From Maylandia zebra (lineage: Eukaryota; Chordata; Actinopteri; Cichliformes; Cichlidae): DNA of 64,000 bases. Below the pieces are notes generated by a model. That model was not told the DNA's origin. It saw nothing but the letters and a program-made list of their open reading frames with translations, and did no database searches. Every line of letters begins with the position of its first letter. The first letter of the stretch is position 1. Positions 45,139 to 60,100 of this stretch are shown here, piece after piece. Location: the NCBI RefSeq assembly GCF_041146795.1, contig NC_135168.1, forward strand, positions 36,200,870 to 36,264,869, read 5' to 3'. The position numbers and the translations under genes are program-made.

Positions 45139-48100
45139 ATGAAGACAGACTTTATGCTGTTCTGTCGGACTTGGATTGGACTAGCATACGCCTCAGGTGA
45201 GGAGACATCTCATAACGCAATGAGTCACGGTGGAAGTTTTGAGCGCAACTTTATTTAAACGAAAAACAAAGTGAGGTGTTGCACTCTAGGTTTACACCGG
45301 CTTTCCTCTGCTGTGAGGTGGATTGAGCTTTTAATTTAAGTTGCTTTAAGTTTTACTCGAGGTTTGAACGAAGCCAGGTGGATGTTAATTGTGCGCATTT
45401 GTGCGTAGGGGCTACTTCCCGTGTTATCAGCGTGTTATTAGCTGCAAAGTTTATGCGTAAAAACTTTAACCCACTTTTAATCAGTCCTTTTGACAAACAC
45501 TAAGAGTGCACATCTTTTGGTAGGGTGTAAGACTCAACAAGTCTACATGCAGATAGGCACTAGGGGGAGGCATGTTGTTGTTCTGTTTGATGAAGATGTA
45601 GCTGTTAATCGATGGTGCCTTAATCTCAGGAGATACAAAAACACCAGAGGATTCAGCTGAGCTGACTTTTAGTGACTTTGCATCAGTTGTGTGTGTAGAG
45701 CTCACTGGGCTCCCATATGTCGGTGAGGGTCCAGAGCTTTTCTCTGCAATCTTCTGGTTTTTGTTTTTTTTTTGTGGCAAGCAAAAAGCTCTGCCTGCAC
45801 ATGTCTTCCATTGTCACTTGTGTGTCTTAAAGTCAAACAAGTTCAGCCAGGCTGTGTCTAAATAATCTAAAGCACGCTGGTCCTCTATGCACGGTTTAAA
45901 TTAGATGTATGAGACATCTACGGCCGAGAATGCTCGCAGCTTTCCGTAAATGACTGCATGTGGATGTGGATGAGCTGTGCCGGTTGGGTCACATGAATCC
46001 ACTGAGAACAAGAACCAAACCCGAGTTTTCATTCCCATCAAAAAAAAAATGTGACCTTTGAATTTTTAAAGCTCTGTATAATGTTTTTCTCATCTTACGA
46101 GCCTACTCTGCAGGGTGTTCATCCATACAGAGGCCCTCTGCTTCTCAACTGGTACAGAAAGCATAAAAATGAAACAGAATGTCGAAGAACTAACCTGGAG
46201 GCATTTTTCAAGTCTCACAGTGGGAACTTACGGGATTGATTGACACTCTGAAGCGGAGAGGTGGGAGAAAGATGGCAGTTTGAAGCTCAGAATTGCTGCT
46301 TTTTGAAATCACTTCAGACTGGAATCAAGTCAAGCGTCATGTTATGCTCAGCTGCTTTATATAGGATCCAGACTTGCTGAGGGCTAAATATGGTCTTGAG
46401 GTGTTGGAGATGTGGAGTTAAAGCAAAGTGTTTCTTGTCTTTTTTTCCCACTCGTGAAACAGCATCCAAGACAGAAACATCAGAGATCTTTGTCTGTGTC
46501 TGCCTCACTTATAAAATCTCTCATCAAATAAATTCAACAAAACAAAGTCTTGTGTTTAAAGATTATGCACGTCTTTGGCCTGAGGGATTTTCTTAACCCT
46601 CCTAACCCCACACTTCCCAGATTTCTTTCTTTCTCAAATGCGTGACATTAAAAAGCCATTTCTGAGTTTGATGTAACTGTAACTAGATCACAGACTTGCC
46701 CTTATTATGATCAGAGGGAGAGATTAAAGGTGAGTCCATTGTAGACCCGCCAGCCCAGAAGTCATTGTCATAAGATGGGGAGAGCAGATAATCTACGCAG
46801 CAGCTGCATTTAAAAAAGCTCCTGCCCGAGTCATTTTGTCCCATCTTGCTTTCACGCTCTGCCTCTAGTTTGAATTACAGCAGTGCAAAGACATTCATCA
46901 AAGAAATTCTGTCTTATTTAAGAAAGACATCACGGGGGAAACTTCTGCTGCTGTTTGACAGCGTTGGAATGAATAGCGAGTCACTGATTCCTTCATTCTC
47001 CCCTCATAATTTCCTTCATTTTGTTGCGCCGTAAGTGGCTTTTTAAACCCTTTCCAGTCAAAATGAGCCACATATGAGAAAAAAGAGAGAAAACAAAAAA
47101 AGAAAACCTGAGCTCCTGAGCCAAATGATCTTTGGCTTGCTCTCTGTCTTGGGTGCACAGTGTTGATATTGCTTTTAGCAGAGTGTTTTCTGTACGCATA
47201 CCTCTGCTTGATCAGATCATCCCAGAAATCTGACTCTCAACTTTGGGTATTATTCTAGTTGTACCCTTATAGAGGTTGAGTTGTTTTAGCTAACAATACC
47301 CCCTCCTGGTTCTCAGTGCTGATCTCAGGATTCAACCTCAGGACTCTGCGGTCCATGGTGTCCGTTCTTGAATATCTTGTTCTGTCAGCTACAGAGCCTC
47401 CTCTGAGAGGAATGCTGCTGCTGCAGTAAAGTCCAAATAAATAAGGAGTCCAGTGGCTCACTCATCGCTGGCATGGAGCAGTGAGGCCCCCTGGGCATTT
47501 GGGGCTCTGGTCACTCACTTTCTCATTATGCTAAAGCGCAAATACCCCAAATACAGCTAGAACTGAGAGATAAGCTCTTTCAACACCAGGAATCTGAATC
47601 AGAGGCCAAATATGTGTCCAAGTTGGTGTTAGACAGTTGATGGAAACCATCTGTGGTATTTTTGTTTTCAAATATCTGACCCCTGCATGTTTTCAATGCC
47701 CAGTTTCTAGTCATGCTAGTTGCATTGCTTTGCAGTATCCAGTGGCCACCATTCTGGTCCCAATGTAAACATCTAAATAACTAAAGAGAACCATTAACTT
47801 TTGGAGAGGCGCCACTTTTCTATTCAACTATTTTGTCTCTTTGTTGATATTTTTGAATTTCATTCGTTATCTTCTCTTGGATCAGCTGTCATAGCACAAA
47901 ATCCCAAGAGCTCTGGTGATACCCCGACATTTCTAATACCACCTTAAGAGTGACGTTAGTGGTTTTGGAGGCAACATCTCACTAACAACCGATCACAACC
48001 GATCGGGATGCCATGAGATTTGATAAAAGCTCCGTCTCTGTGAAGATGAGCTTTAGTCACTTCAGCGATCCCCACATGCTTTTCATGTAAAAATATAGTA

Positions 48101-51100
48101 TAGTAATGCTGCTGTGAGATAATACAATGACCAGCCTCACCACCCATTTTGAATGTTATTAGCCACTTTTGAATTTTTCCCTTTTACTCTGTATGTGGTG
48201 CACATCTTCATTATTAATTGGACATTTGCACACATGGGGTCGACTATCGGGGGTGGCAAAAATGATTTTCTTAAGGGCCCACATGAAAACCTGGGCCAAT
48301 AAGCTGAACTCAGTTTAGCTCAGTGTTAATGTTATCTTTTTACAAGTTTATTGGTGTAGCCCTCCACAACAATACCAGTTTCTCATGAAGCCCAGTTGGG
48401 AAAATGAATAGCCCACTCCCACGTGGCTCATGAAGTAGTTTGATCGCCTGTCCTCCAATGTGACAGGGGATTAATGGGGGATTTATACCTCTATTTTAAA
48501 TTTACACCACAGGTGGGTCATAATCGTAGACCCCTCTGAAACCCTACAGCACTACTTATGCCACAACCTGATGTCCAGCTCAATGGAAGAGTAACTGAGG
48601 GAACTAAGGGAATCATAATCGCTGCCTTAACATAAGGACTCACGTTTCATCAAATTCCTGAAGGGAGATTGCAGAACGGAAATCAAAAATTGGAACGGAC
48701 GTGAGGAAAATGACAAGGAAGTGGAAAAAAGTTGAGAGACAAATATGTTTGCCTCCAAAAAAAATAAAATAAAAACAATTTTAAAACCCATCAAAAACCA
48801 AAACTAACCACAACAAAGAGCGGGGGCCCGGGAGGAATAAAACATCCCAGTATTTTATTTGTTTCTATTGTGGCTGGCATATAAAACACCGGAACACAAT
48901 CACAAGGAAACTAACATATCACACACGCACAAGGATGAGTGCTGGCAACAGCATTGGCCATTTACGTAGGTTATGTCGTAGGCTGTCCAAAGATTCACTG
49001 CACAAGTCTAAATCAGCCGTGGGAAGGGCCTTGAAGGTGGGGGTGCTGAATTAGGCAGGCAGGCAGGCGACGGGGTACTAGAGTCTAAGGTATAAAATTA
49101 TATTATATTATATATATTGCAATTATTGCTTAATTATAATATTAAACTGCTCATCAGCAGCTCATAATAAGCCAAAAGTTGCCTTCATCTGGGTGCAGGT
49201 TATAAACCTCCAAATTTACACTCAGAAATTAATTTTACTCTTGAGGCACACTCCTGTTCAGAGTCTGAGCATATTTAGCTGGTTATGGGCAAAGCCTCTG
49301 AGTAAGTCAGAGTCATGTTAGCAGGGGGTCAAAGTTCACAAAGGTTTAGTGGACAGTTGGAATGTGTTCTGATAACAAGCAGACTAGTTTTTTAACTTGT
49401 TTCTTACGTTTTAAAAAACGTCTGTGCTGCTATATCTCTATGGTGCGACTAGCGTGTGTTGCTAACTTTTGGAACTATCGTGAGACTCCATGATCCGCCA
49501 TTGCTGTAAGAAAGAGAAAGGCCCATTGGACCTTTTTCATCTTTGTGGTACGGACTCTTCCATTCAGTGGCTCTGGTGATGTCTGCCTTTTGCAACAGGG
49601 GGCGCCCTAGCATCCGCAGCACCCCTGCTGCCTACAGTCTTGGCTGTGAGTGTGTTTGGGCAAAAGATTGAACCCCAAAATGCCCAAAAGCGTTTATCAG
49701 TGTGTATGTTTGAGAGATAAGCATGCTTCATATGTTGTATAAAGCACTACATGAATGTCTGTGAATGTATAAATGTGGCATGGAGATGTTAATAATACTA
49801 TAAAAACACTTAAATGTCAATCCATTTACGAGATGGGAAAAGACTTTGCCATTCCAACTTCCAAACTGCCAATAGAGTTTTAGTTCAGTTGTTTGCAGGC
49901 ATAAAAAAAGGTCATTAACATATTAAAATGTATTTAAACAAACAACAAACCCAAATACATACACAAATAGGCCCACACGGACAATCTAAGGAGCAGTCTA
50001 CAGCATTCAGTCTGCAGTCTGTAGGCAAGGGACGAGATTTTTGGTACCAGAAGCTTTCTCTGGTTTTAAAGTACTTGTCATTTCTACATGTAGCTGTAAT
50101 CGTCACATGTGCATGCAGAGACCGACAGATGGAACAGGAATATGAATCAGCCATCCGGTGTCCACCGTCTGGACATCCTGATACATTGGAAGCCCAAAAA
50201 TATTGGCTGTTGCTCCCAGAGTCAGCTAGCTGATGGGTTAACAGATTGCCTTGATAAGAGGGAGGTTGTGACCCACTTCGTAGCTAAATAATTGCTACAA
50301 AGCCACAGGTGATGTCAAAACAGTTCAAAAAGAAAATTAATCAGTACTTTCATCATGTTGCACTCAGTTGGTGATGTATAAACTGACAGATAATTGTGTG
50401 TTAACAATCAAAAAAGAGAAAAATCAGCCTTTGTCTTGTTGTATGAATGGTTCCATTGACCCACCACAAGAAAATAATGGTTATTCTTGGTTATTCGGCC
50501 CTTATTGTAGCACCTTTTCAAAATCAATAGAGTTGTCGTATGAAAAAGAGAAGTTATACAAATGGCCATGAAGGGATTTTTCAGACCATATCTCCATGGT
50601 CATTTCAGTGTCCCTGCTGTGCAAATGAAATGTTTCAGTGGGCTCTATTTTCTTTGCACTCTTTAAAAAAAAAAATCTCACCACACTTTGAATAATTACT
50701 GTGCAGAGGAGGTTTCACCTATTGATTTTCCTCCTGTCTCTCATGTTCACCCAGGCCTGAGTTTCATGTTGCAGTCCATCACAAGGACAGCATTTTAGCG
50801 ACGCTTTGATGGCTGAATACTTGAACTGTGAGTCTCTGAGTGTACAGAGCCACCCATGGAGGGTGAAGAGCTTATACAACTGCACGAGTGAGTGCTGTGT
50901 CACTGCCGTTGTTAATCGACATTAAAAAGAAAAACAATTGTGAGGAGTCGTGCACAATCTGTCGTGTCAGCTGGGTGTCATTCTACGGGGCGACAGGTTG
51001 ATGATCAAATGAGAGAATCCAGAATAATCAGGGGGTTTCAGTTCACAGCTACAAATGTGTTGACTTCACAAATTGTCATGACACGCTAATGCAAAAGTAA

Positions 51101-54100
51101 TTGCATGGGATCCAACAGCCATACGAGGCAGTGACGACATTTATTGTAAGTTATGTTGTGAGGCGCAGGAGGAAAATTCTTCCTTTGTGGCATCCGTGGC
51201 CTGATACCTCTAAAGGCAGAGACCGGCTCCTCGGACGCAGTGCCTGTATCGCAGTTATATTACAGCACTCCAAAGTGCCTCTGTTGCTTAGAGACAAACA
51301 TAATTTGGAGCCCTCGTAATTCTAGCTAGAGTCGCCATCGCTATTACTTTCAAACTGCTGCTCAGGCTCGGGCAGCTGTGCGGGTTTAGGGTTGTGACTT
51401 GTCCGTGTAGCATATTATTGGTCACTCAGAGTACTTGCTGTGCATTGGAGGTCACTTGAGGTTCATGGGAAAGGGTCTATTGGCAAAGCCTGAGGAAATT
51501 GCCAGCTTCCCTCCCTTTAGGCACTCAGCACAATAATTGCTGACCCAGTACTCCCTACTTTGCCCTTCTTTTCTCCGGCATCTTAAGGTGCCGCGGTGAT
51601 TTAGTTTGCCGGGAGATCTGACACGACAGCAGCAGAGACTTGTTTATGGCCCGAGTCTGCACGAATCAGGTAACGAGCACAGCAATGAAGCTCCTTAACA
51701 TTTGGCTTCTAAAGAGGCACAGCGTGATTTTTATGAGCATGCAAGCCATCACAGCAGGGCTGGATTGTGCTAATCTTTGGCACTAATGTTGGCATTCTTT
51801 CTTTTTGTACAGCTAGTTGTAAAAGGAACATTTTAGATTCTTCCACACAAAATCATCATTGCCAGAAACAGGGGCAGAGCATTTACCAGAATGTACTTGC
51901 TTCCCTTCTCAGTGGAGGAAGCAATATCTCAGTTATAATAATGATGACAAGCCAAAAAAAAAAAAAAAAAAAAAAGAGTCACTGCTGCAAAGGAAGAGTT
52001 GAGCTGTCCGGTGTGCCTGTGTGGCAGGTACAGGAAGGTTTAGTCAGGGTCAGAGGTTTTAAACATAGGAAGCTGGCCCAGATGGCTTGCCGTGGCATCC
52101 TTATGTTTGCAGCCCTCCTCTGGCAGGATGTTGGAAAGGCTTTTTCTCCCCCAGCAGTGGAGAGGACAGGGATGTGGTGGATGTCATCCACCTATGTAGT
52201 AACAATGAAATCAAAGCCAGGCTGCCAGTCAGCCAGTCGCCTGGATTTGGCCCGGCCTTGTGTCCAGATGACAGAGGAAGCTGGGAGAGAGAGGGAGAGA
52301 GGGAAGCGTGTCAGAGCCCGTGGCTGACTGACTTCACATCCAAAGTGCAGGTCTGCTCCGTGGCCTGCTTGGCCTCCCGTCCTTCGGCAGATATATGGTG
52401 CTATTTCAGAGCCCTCTAGCCTTGGACCTCAGCCAGTAACACAGTAACAGTGTAGCTGCATCCTCAAGCTGCTCTTAATTTTAACCCTCGCCACCAAAAA
52501 AAGTTGAAACATTTTGTACATTCTTTTCATGTGTGTTTCGCTTTCCTTTTTTTATTACTGTAATTAAATCTAAACTGAATTTCCATTGGAACTTTGCTCA
52601 TGGATATTTTATATAACCACACAGCGACTCCGCACACGCCTTACCATAATCATTATATCTGTGAAAGACTTTATTTTTAAATTCCCTTGAGTCACTCCTG
52701 TGTGCTAAAACTAAGAGTCTGACAAGTTATTTGTTTGCAAATGGTTCCTCTTTTCCTGTTCCTGTCATGTGACTGATCAGAAACAAAACTACAGAGGGGA
52801 GAGGAAAACGCTGACGGCAAAATCATCTTTAGTGTCCATGAAAACGGGAAGCGGGAGACGCGTGAATATGATAAAGAAAACAGGAAATTTGCTCGCAGTG
52901 AAAAACACCGCTCTGCTTTTCACACGAGCGCCCTGTGTCGCTCCTGAGGAGAGAGAGCGAAAGAGAGAAGGGCTCATCTTCACGCCTACTCGCCTTTAAT
53001 GCCCACGAATCCCGCTTGCCTTGCATCCGCCTGATTCTCAGAGAAGCTTTACATTTTTAACTGGCTTAAAGTGCCCTATGGCACTGAAGCTTTCTCTCTG
53101 TGTGTGATTTATCTAGTCAGCAGGTGTCCTTCACAGACTATAGGAAGCCCACATTCAGTATTGCGTAAATGTGACAAAAACTCCCAATGTGAGCCATGCA
53201 GAGAGGTCAGCAAATAAAATGTGAGTGCGCATATCAAGAGGCTTTTAAATGGGTTAAAAATCCAGTGTGTATGAATCACCGTAGGTCCACTAACTTCAGC
53301 AGTTCTGCAGTTCATCTTGCAAACGTAGTACATTTGGATGTAATGTTGCCCCTGGAACTTTGATTATCTGGAAATTCTTCTTGTTTTCTGCACGAGAAAG
53401 AGAAATCACACTGATGTACTGCTTCTGTTGAGCTCCCAGCCATCAGTAGGGGAAACACAAATGGGAACAAGAGATTTGAAACACACATTTTTTTGATTTA
53501 TGGATTTCTGCTGTGCGCACAGGTTTCCTCTTAATAAAAGGGAATTTTCCCCCCCGTTGTTGCTATAATCAAAGGAAGCCGTGCAGTAGGCTTCTCTCTG
53601 AAATATTGTGAGAGAGCTTGACCTTATTATGTCAAGTGCCCCCTGAAATGACATCTGTTGTGATTTGGCATAATGCAAATAAGATTACATTGAGCTGAAT
53701 GATATGGGTGAAAATCAGGCTGGAAATGCGAAGGCAGGAAACAATTGGACCTGGCTGGCTCTAGCATGCTGTGCATTCAAGCATGCATATGATTTTGCTG
53801 TTCTAATGTAAACCAAGCCTAATAAGCTTTGCTGTGCATCTGCAAGTGTCCCAAATAAATTAAACTTTTCCAGCATTATTAAGATCCTTTTTCTTTGTAT
53901 TCAAAGCTGGAAATTGCTGCAAAACACTGGGATGCAGACGTTTTATGGCCCGTTAGGCATTCTGAGTCTTTCGAATTAATAAAATGCTGTTTACAGATTT
54001 TATTTGACAGGAAACCAGTTGCACTTCTTTCCTCCCTGTCAACCAGTTAGGAGGCTGGCACATCAAAGCGAGGCCCAATGGCACTTGTGGAGTAAACAGA

Positions 54101-57100
54101 CACAGTTGTCCTTGCAAGTGTTTGACTTCTGGCACAGAGCTCACATATATACATCTGGGACTTCCATCTTGTAGAAAATCAGAGGGGCCTGCTTTGGGAA
54201 GTCATCCGGCCGGTGTAACCATATCCCTTTATATGGCTGATGTCAAACATGGATGGAACTTTTTTTGCTTTTTTAATATTTTTTTTATGCCTATTATTTC
54301 TTCTCTTTTACAAATCTTTTAAACTAATCTAAGAATGGGTTTTCACAAAACAAGAGAGAAATTCTATTTTCTCAAGAGAAATGTTAGGTTTCTTTACAAG
54401 GACATGTTGAGTGAGCTGCTTCTCTGTTACAAAGCCATGTCAAATGACTGTCAGTGAGGAGGTTAAATCTTCTGCAAGTCTTGAAGACAGAATTTAATTA
54501 TTTTTGACAAGCCCTGGTGATCAGAGTGTCAGATACCGAGAAGTCGGTGAGCCGAATCACAAGGTTTCTAAAGTCATCGAGTCGCTGTCACTTCAGCTGC
54601 TTCAGACATAAAGGAGGCTCGGAATTAGCCTGTCTCTATGAGAGCATGTAAACACAACACTTAAGTGCCTGAAGTCATTTATAAATCTAATGTTATGTGT
54701 TTATATCATGTGTAATCATTAGATAACAGAATCCAGCATGAAATTACTGTGATATTTGTTGGTCGAGGCTAATCTCCCGAAGCTGCTGCTTATCTCTGCA
54801 CCACCAGCTGGAATGCATGGGAAAGAGGGGAACCAGGCTTGAAATATTTTTCTGGCTCTCTGTCCGTGTTCACATTTGTAAGGTGCTTGTAAATGGGCCA
54901 ATCACCACTCATTTTGCTGGGGAGGGCCAGGGAGTCATTCCGAATAGGGTTTCGACATACAATCATCTGCGAAAATGATTTATACCAATGATTTGGCACG
55001 ATCCAACACATTTTCCAGCAAACCTACTAAAGTGTACATCGCTGTTAACCATTCTCTATATGTCTGTATTTAATTTTGTATGCCTGTGTGGGCGGCTGCG
55101 GTTTGGGAGGGAGTGCACATTGTTCACTAATTGGAAGGTCAGCGGTTCAATCTCCAGTTTCTGTAGCAGTTAGAAAAAAAGTGTTAACATGTGTGTTATT
55201 GTGTTTTACATTTAAAATATACACGCACTGGCCTCTTCATCAGTTACGATGTGTTAGTGCTGGTTGGTCCCGAGTGTTCCCTGAATTCAAGAAGGTGCTG
55301 GAAACATTCCTCGGAGATTTTTGAAAGCATCACACAGTCGATGCAGATTTGTCAGCTGCACATCCATGAAGTGAATCTTCTGCTCCAACACATCCCAAAG
55401 GTGGTCTGTTGGATTGAGATCTGCTGACTGTGGAGGCCACTCGAGTACACTGAACTAACTGTCAGGGCAGGTTGGATCCACGCTTTCATGTTGTTTATTC
55501 CAAATTCTGACCCCAAATCAGACCAGGCAATGTTTTTCAAATCTTCTACTGTCTAATTTTGGTGAGCCTGTGTGAATAGTAGCCTCAGCTGCTTATTTTT
55601 AGTTGACAGGAGTGGGCGCATGGTGTGGTCTTCTAGCCCATCTGCTTTAAAGCTGTGCATTCAGAGATGCTCTTCTGCATAATTTGGCTATAATGAGTTC
55701 CTGTTGCCATCCTATCAGCTTGAAGCAGTCTGGTTATTCTCCTTTGACCTCTGATATCAACAAAGAATTTTTGCAGAGAAAACTGCCTCTCTCTCTCTGT
55801 ATTTTCTTTTTTTTCAGACTCCGTAAACCCTTAAGATGGTTGCTGGGAAAATCCCAGTAGGTCAGTAGTTTCTTAAATACTCAGACCAGCCCCACATCTC
55901 ACTTAAATGGCCTTTCTTCTCCATTCGGATGCTCAGTTTGAAGTTAATCAGGTCCATGTCTGCATGCATAAATGTATTTCGTTGCTGCCAACTGATTGGC
56001 TAATTTGATAATTGCATTAACGAGCAGCTGAACTTGTGTACAAGTAGTTGGACTTTATGAAGCTCCAGGTGTTCATCAGCTAATGTGACTTCATGTTAAA
56101 TTTGGAGATGAGTTAGCTGATCTGTAACTTGAACACCACATTTGCCTGACCTTTTTTTTGTCAGTTACACTGACATTATCAAGCAATGCAATGTGCCCTG
56201 TATTAGTTGCTGTATTACAACGCAATGACACAGGACATAAAAGACTGTGTGTCTCACACAAATGATGAGAAATCAGTGGCTGCATTTAATGTCAGCAAAT
56301 GCATTATACATAAGCCATGACTTAAAAAAGAAGTGGCCAGAAACAATTTAAAACTAATTTAAACTGTCGCCCAGGTGCTAACACCAGTTAAATAAAAGCA
56401 AATTAAAGACAAACTAGACATAACTGAGACACTCATTTTTCTTTAGGAAGCTTGAAGCCTTGTGTACTGAAGGATAACTCAGATTACTCACTGTCCACCC
56501 ACCGACTGTCCTCCAGCTGAAGCTCTTGTTCAGGAACACAGCTCTTGCAATACACGGTGACCATTAACCTTTCTGTTCTTCACAGTTTAAGGCATACCCA
56601 GATAAATGAGTGATTGTCATTGCAGTCTGCCATGAAAAGCAGCATGTAAGCTCAAACCAGGAAAAAGTGTTTATTATCATGACAAGACACGTTATCAGCC
56701 CCAAACTTTCAGGATCCGATGTGTTCGGTTTACTTTGGCATTCGCCTCGTGTGTTTTTAATTGTATTTGACAGAGTGCAAGCAAACACTAATGGGATTAT
56801 ATATATGTGCTGAAACGCTTTGTGCAGCTGATGGAGTGACAGGTCTCCATATCTGGGGTTTCGCGGTTTGGAAAGAGAGCGTATACATTTTGAAGCACAT
56901 CCATATGGAAGATATTGACATCTGGCACAAAAATTTGCCATCGCTGTTAAACACGGGGTGAAAGAAACAGCAGCCTCTGCACTAACATGGATGAGAGTCA
57001 CCTACAGTATATACTCCCTTCCGCCACTCATCAATCAGCAGAGAGGTCAGCGGTGCTTCGACCTGCAGTCATGCGAAACCCAGCACAAAATAAGTTCCGA

Positions 57101-60100
57101 CTCCTTCAGCAGATGCGAGATAGCCACTTAGGATGACGAGTGATACACAAGAAATCCAAATTATTGAGTTGGTGCACGTTATTTTCAGACTGCCGCTTCA
57201 GAGGTGCTGAGCTCAGCAAACAGCAAATATATGACATTAATTCTGTCAGTTTGAATGATCTGTGATTTCTGGGAGCTTTTAGCTCAACTCCGTGTGGGTG
57301 TGATGCTGCTTTTCCCTTTCCTGTGACACACACACATCTACTGCACGCTGTAGCTTTTGTTTTTAAAAAAAATCCACAGCTGAGGTGTTCACGGTAATGG
57401 TAAATGTTTGTGTTGTAGCTTCCCCTCCTTCAACAACCTACACCTCCAACAGCTTGGCATTTTATCTCTCAGGCATGCCAGTCATTAATGACATTTCAAA
57501 AGTGATGTAAAATCTGCGTGTGGCTTGCCAGTGTGTGATCTCCCAACAGATTTTTCTCAGGGAAGCATCCATCACCGAGACTCATCTACAAAGGGGATTT
57601 AGGACCCAGTTCATCACTCAGTCTGCACGTCTAACAGCTGTCACCATATGTCAGCCTGCGTGCAGGATTCTTACATATTATATATTGTTTGTATGTCAAC
57701 TGTATCTCTAGAGTCAGAGATCGATATCATTTTAGTCCAACACTATTGTACAGATTGCTGTAATGAAGGTGGTTCAATTTGTGGGGAATAATTAAAAAAT
57801 GGCAGAAATGAATAAAGTCAGATGTGTGGGTGGCAGAGTGTGCGCTGTTCACTGCCACCTCTTTGATATTATTTCTGTGGCGGATCTGCTTAGTGAATTA
57901 ATTTGTCATTTGTACTTTCTTTTATTGTTTTTAACAATAGCTCTTTAAAAAAGTTTATGCACCTAAGTGGTGCTTAAAGGGATGTAAACAGTAGACTTCA
58001 TTGTCCAAGTGTGACATTTTGTGCACCCGGTCATCCATACTGACCTCCTTCTGGACATAACACCACCTCTACCTTTAATTTTTTTAGAACAGCTACTACT
58101 CACAGAGGCATGAGAGGCCATGTTCAGAAAAATGCACGTCTATAAAGCATTTTTTTCTAAGTGGTGGTAACAATTTTTGGTATCAGAAATTAGCATTTTT
58201 TTTATGCCGCTCTGATTAGCACCAATTCACAACAACAGTCAGCTTAAGGTGGTTTATATTCTAAGGTAAAGACTGAACAATATTAGATAGAAACCCCAAC
58301 AATCAGATGACCCCCTATGAGTAAGAACTTGGAGACAGTGGGAAGGAAAACCTCACTTTAAACAGGAAGAAACCTCCTGCAGAAACAGGCTAGTTTAGGG
58401 GTGGAGCTGGGAGTGAGGGGAAAGCTCTGCCTCCCATTCTACTTTTATAAACTCTAGGAACCACAAGTAAGCCTGACGTCTGAAAGAAAAGTGCTCTGTT
58501 AGGAATGGCGATATGGCCCAATTCTTCAAAATTATGTATTTGAGGACAAAAGACAGTGAATGAAAGTTTGTGGCAGGAAAGATAACAAAGAGCTGACAAA
58601 CATAAAAGTGATCCAAAGTGCTGAAAGGCACAGTTGGCAATTTTCGCAAATTCGTCACAATAAATGATTCATATCTTTGTGCACATTTTACTAGCACACA
58701 TCATTTAATCTACTGTTGACATAAAATGCTGATGCGAACATTAAGGTGATCAATAAAGAAAATAAAGTTTATTTCTATTCTAAAGCTACCTCATTATTTT
58801 TTCAGTCATTTGAATGTAAAAATTCATGAACTTGATGAAATATTGTAGGTCTCCCATTACACTCTGCATCCAGGTCTGTGAATGGAAAGGTGTGGGTGGT
58901 CCAGAGCTTTGCTGGAGCTATCTGCCGTCCTTAAAAAATGAGCAAAGAATCTTCGAGATGATCTTTTTCTCCTGGTGCCTGTGGGAAGGAAATCCACGCA
59001 TCTTAAAATAGAAATTTGGACTTGTCCTGACAGGAATTTCCTTTCTCACTTTCCCCTGGTCTGTAGCCTCATGCTGGCCTCTGTGTGTGCAATTTTCACA
59101 GCCCGCTGTTTGGCTTTGCAGCATCTCAAACGGTGATGGGACTGAATCTGGTGGCAAGTTCACATGACAGCAGAGACAATACGTTGGGGGAGTCTCTGCT
59201 ATTCCTCCGAGGCAAAGTAAAGATCTCGGAAAAAAGGAAGGAAGGAAGATCCTGCTGGGCACCAAACTGGGAATGATTTATGGACTGCCACCGACTCCCA
59301 CTGCAGCCTTCAGCATGTTTGTTTTTGTTGAGAATGCCAATATTAGCTCTGAATAATTCACTAATGTCAGTTTTAACATCTGTGAGAAGATGTCGGTGAC
59401 AGTTTTACTGTTAACAGTTATTATCTCCTGCAGCAATAAATCAGGATAAGTTAAAGGGGATTATTTTAGCTCTCTTTTTTTAGTGGAATAATAACATAAT
59501 ACAACTTTCAAATTTATAGGGGAGATGTTTCTTTGCTTTCTTGGCCAAACTACAGATAACTGCTGAGGCTGAGGTAGCCGTTTATCTAAAGTTAGCATAA
59601 AGACTGGAACCGGTGGGAAACAGCTAGCTTGGCTCTGAGTAATCTGCCACCTACATGTCAAAAGCAGCTCACTGCAAATATACAAAACATAACCAAAAAT
59701 AGAAACACTGCAAATAAGACAGGCTATAATAAAAACCTGGACACATCTGGGGCATTGTTTTATTGTAATTTTTGCCTATTTTTACCGTGCTTTGCGACAC
59801 AGGAAGTTACAGCATACTTCTGCCTGTTAGTCAAGCATCAGATGTTTCAGCTATTATTGCAGATTTCTTCCGTTAGTCCACTTTGTTTCTGAGCTTTATT
59901 GTATTTTGTGTATTTGCAGCTCGCTAGGCAGCCTCAGTTTTCGCCTTTGTGATAAGCTCAGTTAACCGCCTGTTGATTGCAGCTACATGTAGATGTGAGA
60001 CTGGCGTGGATTTTCTTATCTAAGTCACAGCAAGAAAGCAAATCAGCATATTTTTCGAAATCGCTTATGATTTCTTTAAGAAATTATCATTTGAAGTTTT

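Noticed and set aside
51767-52327. A 186-codon plus-strand open frame in flt4 intron 1
   Set aside because: It runs through an A22 tract (poly-Lys), has no recognisable motif and no support from splice sites.
55080-55165. Possible tRNA gene
   Set aside because: There is a B box but the A box is broken and no cloverleaf can be drawn; the context is SINE.
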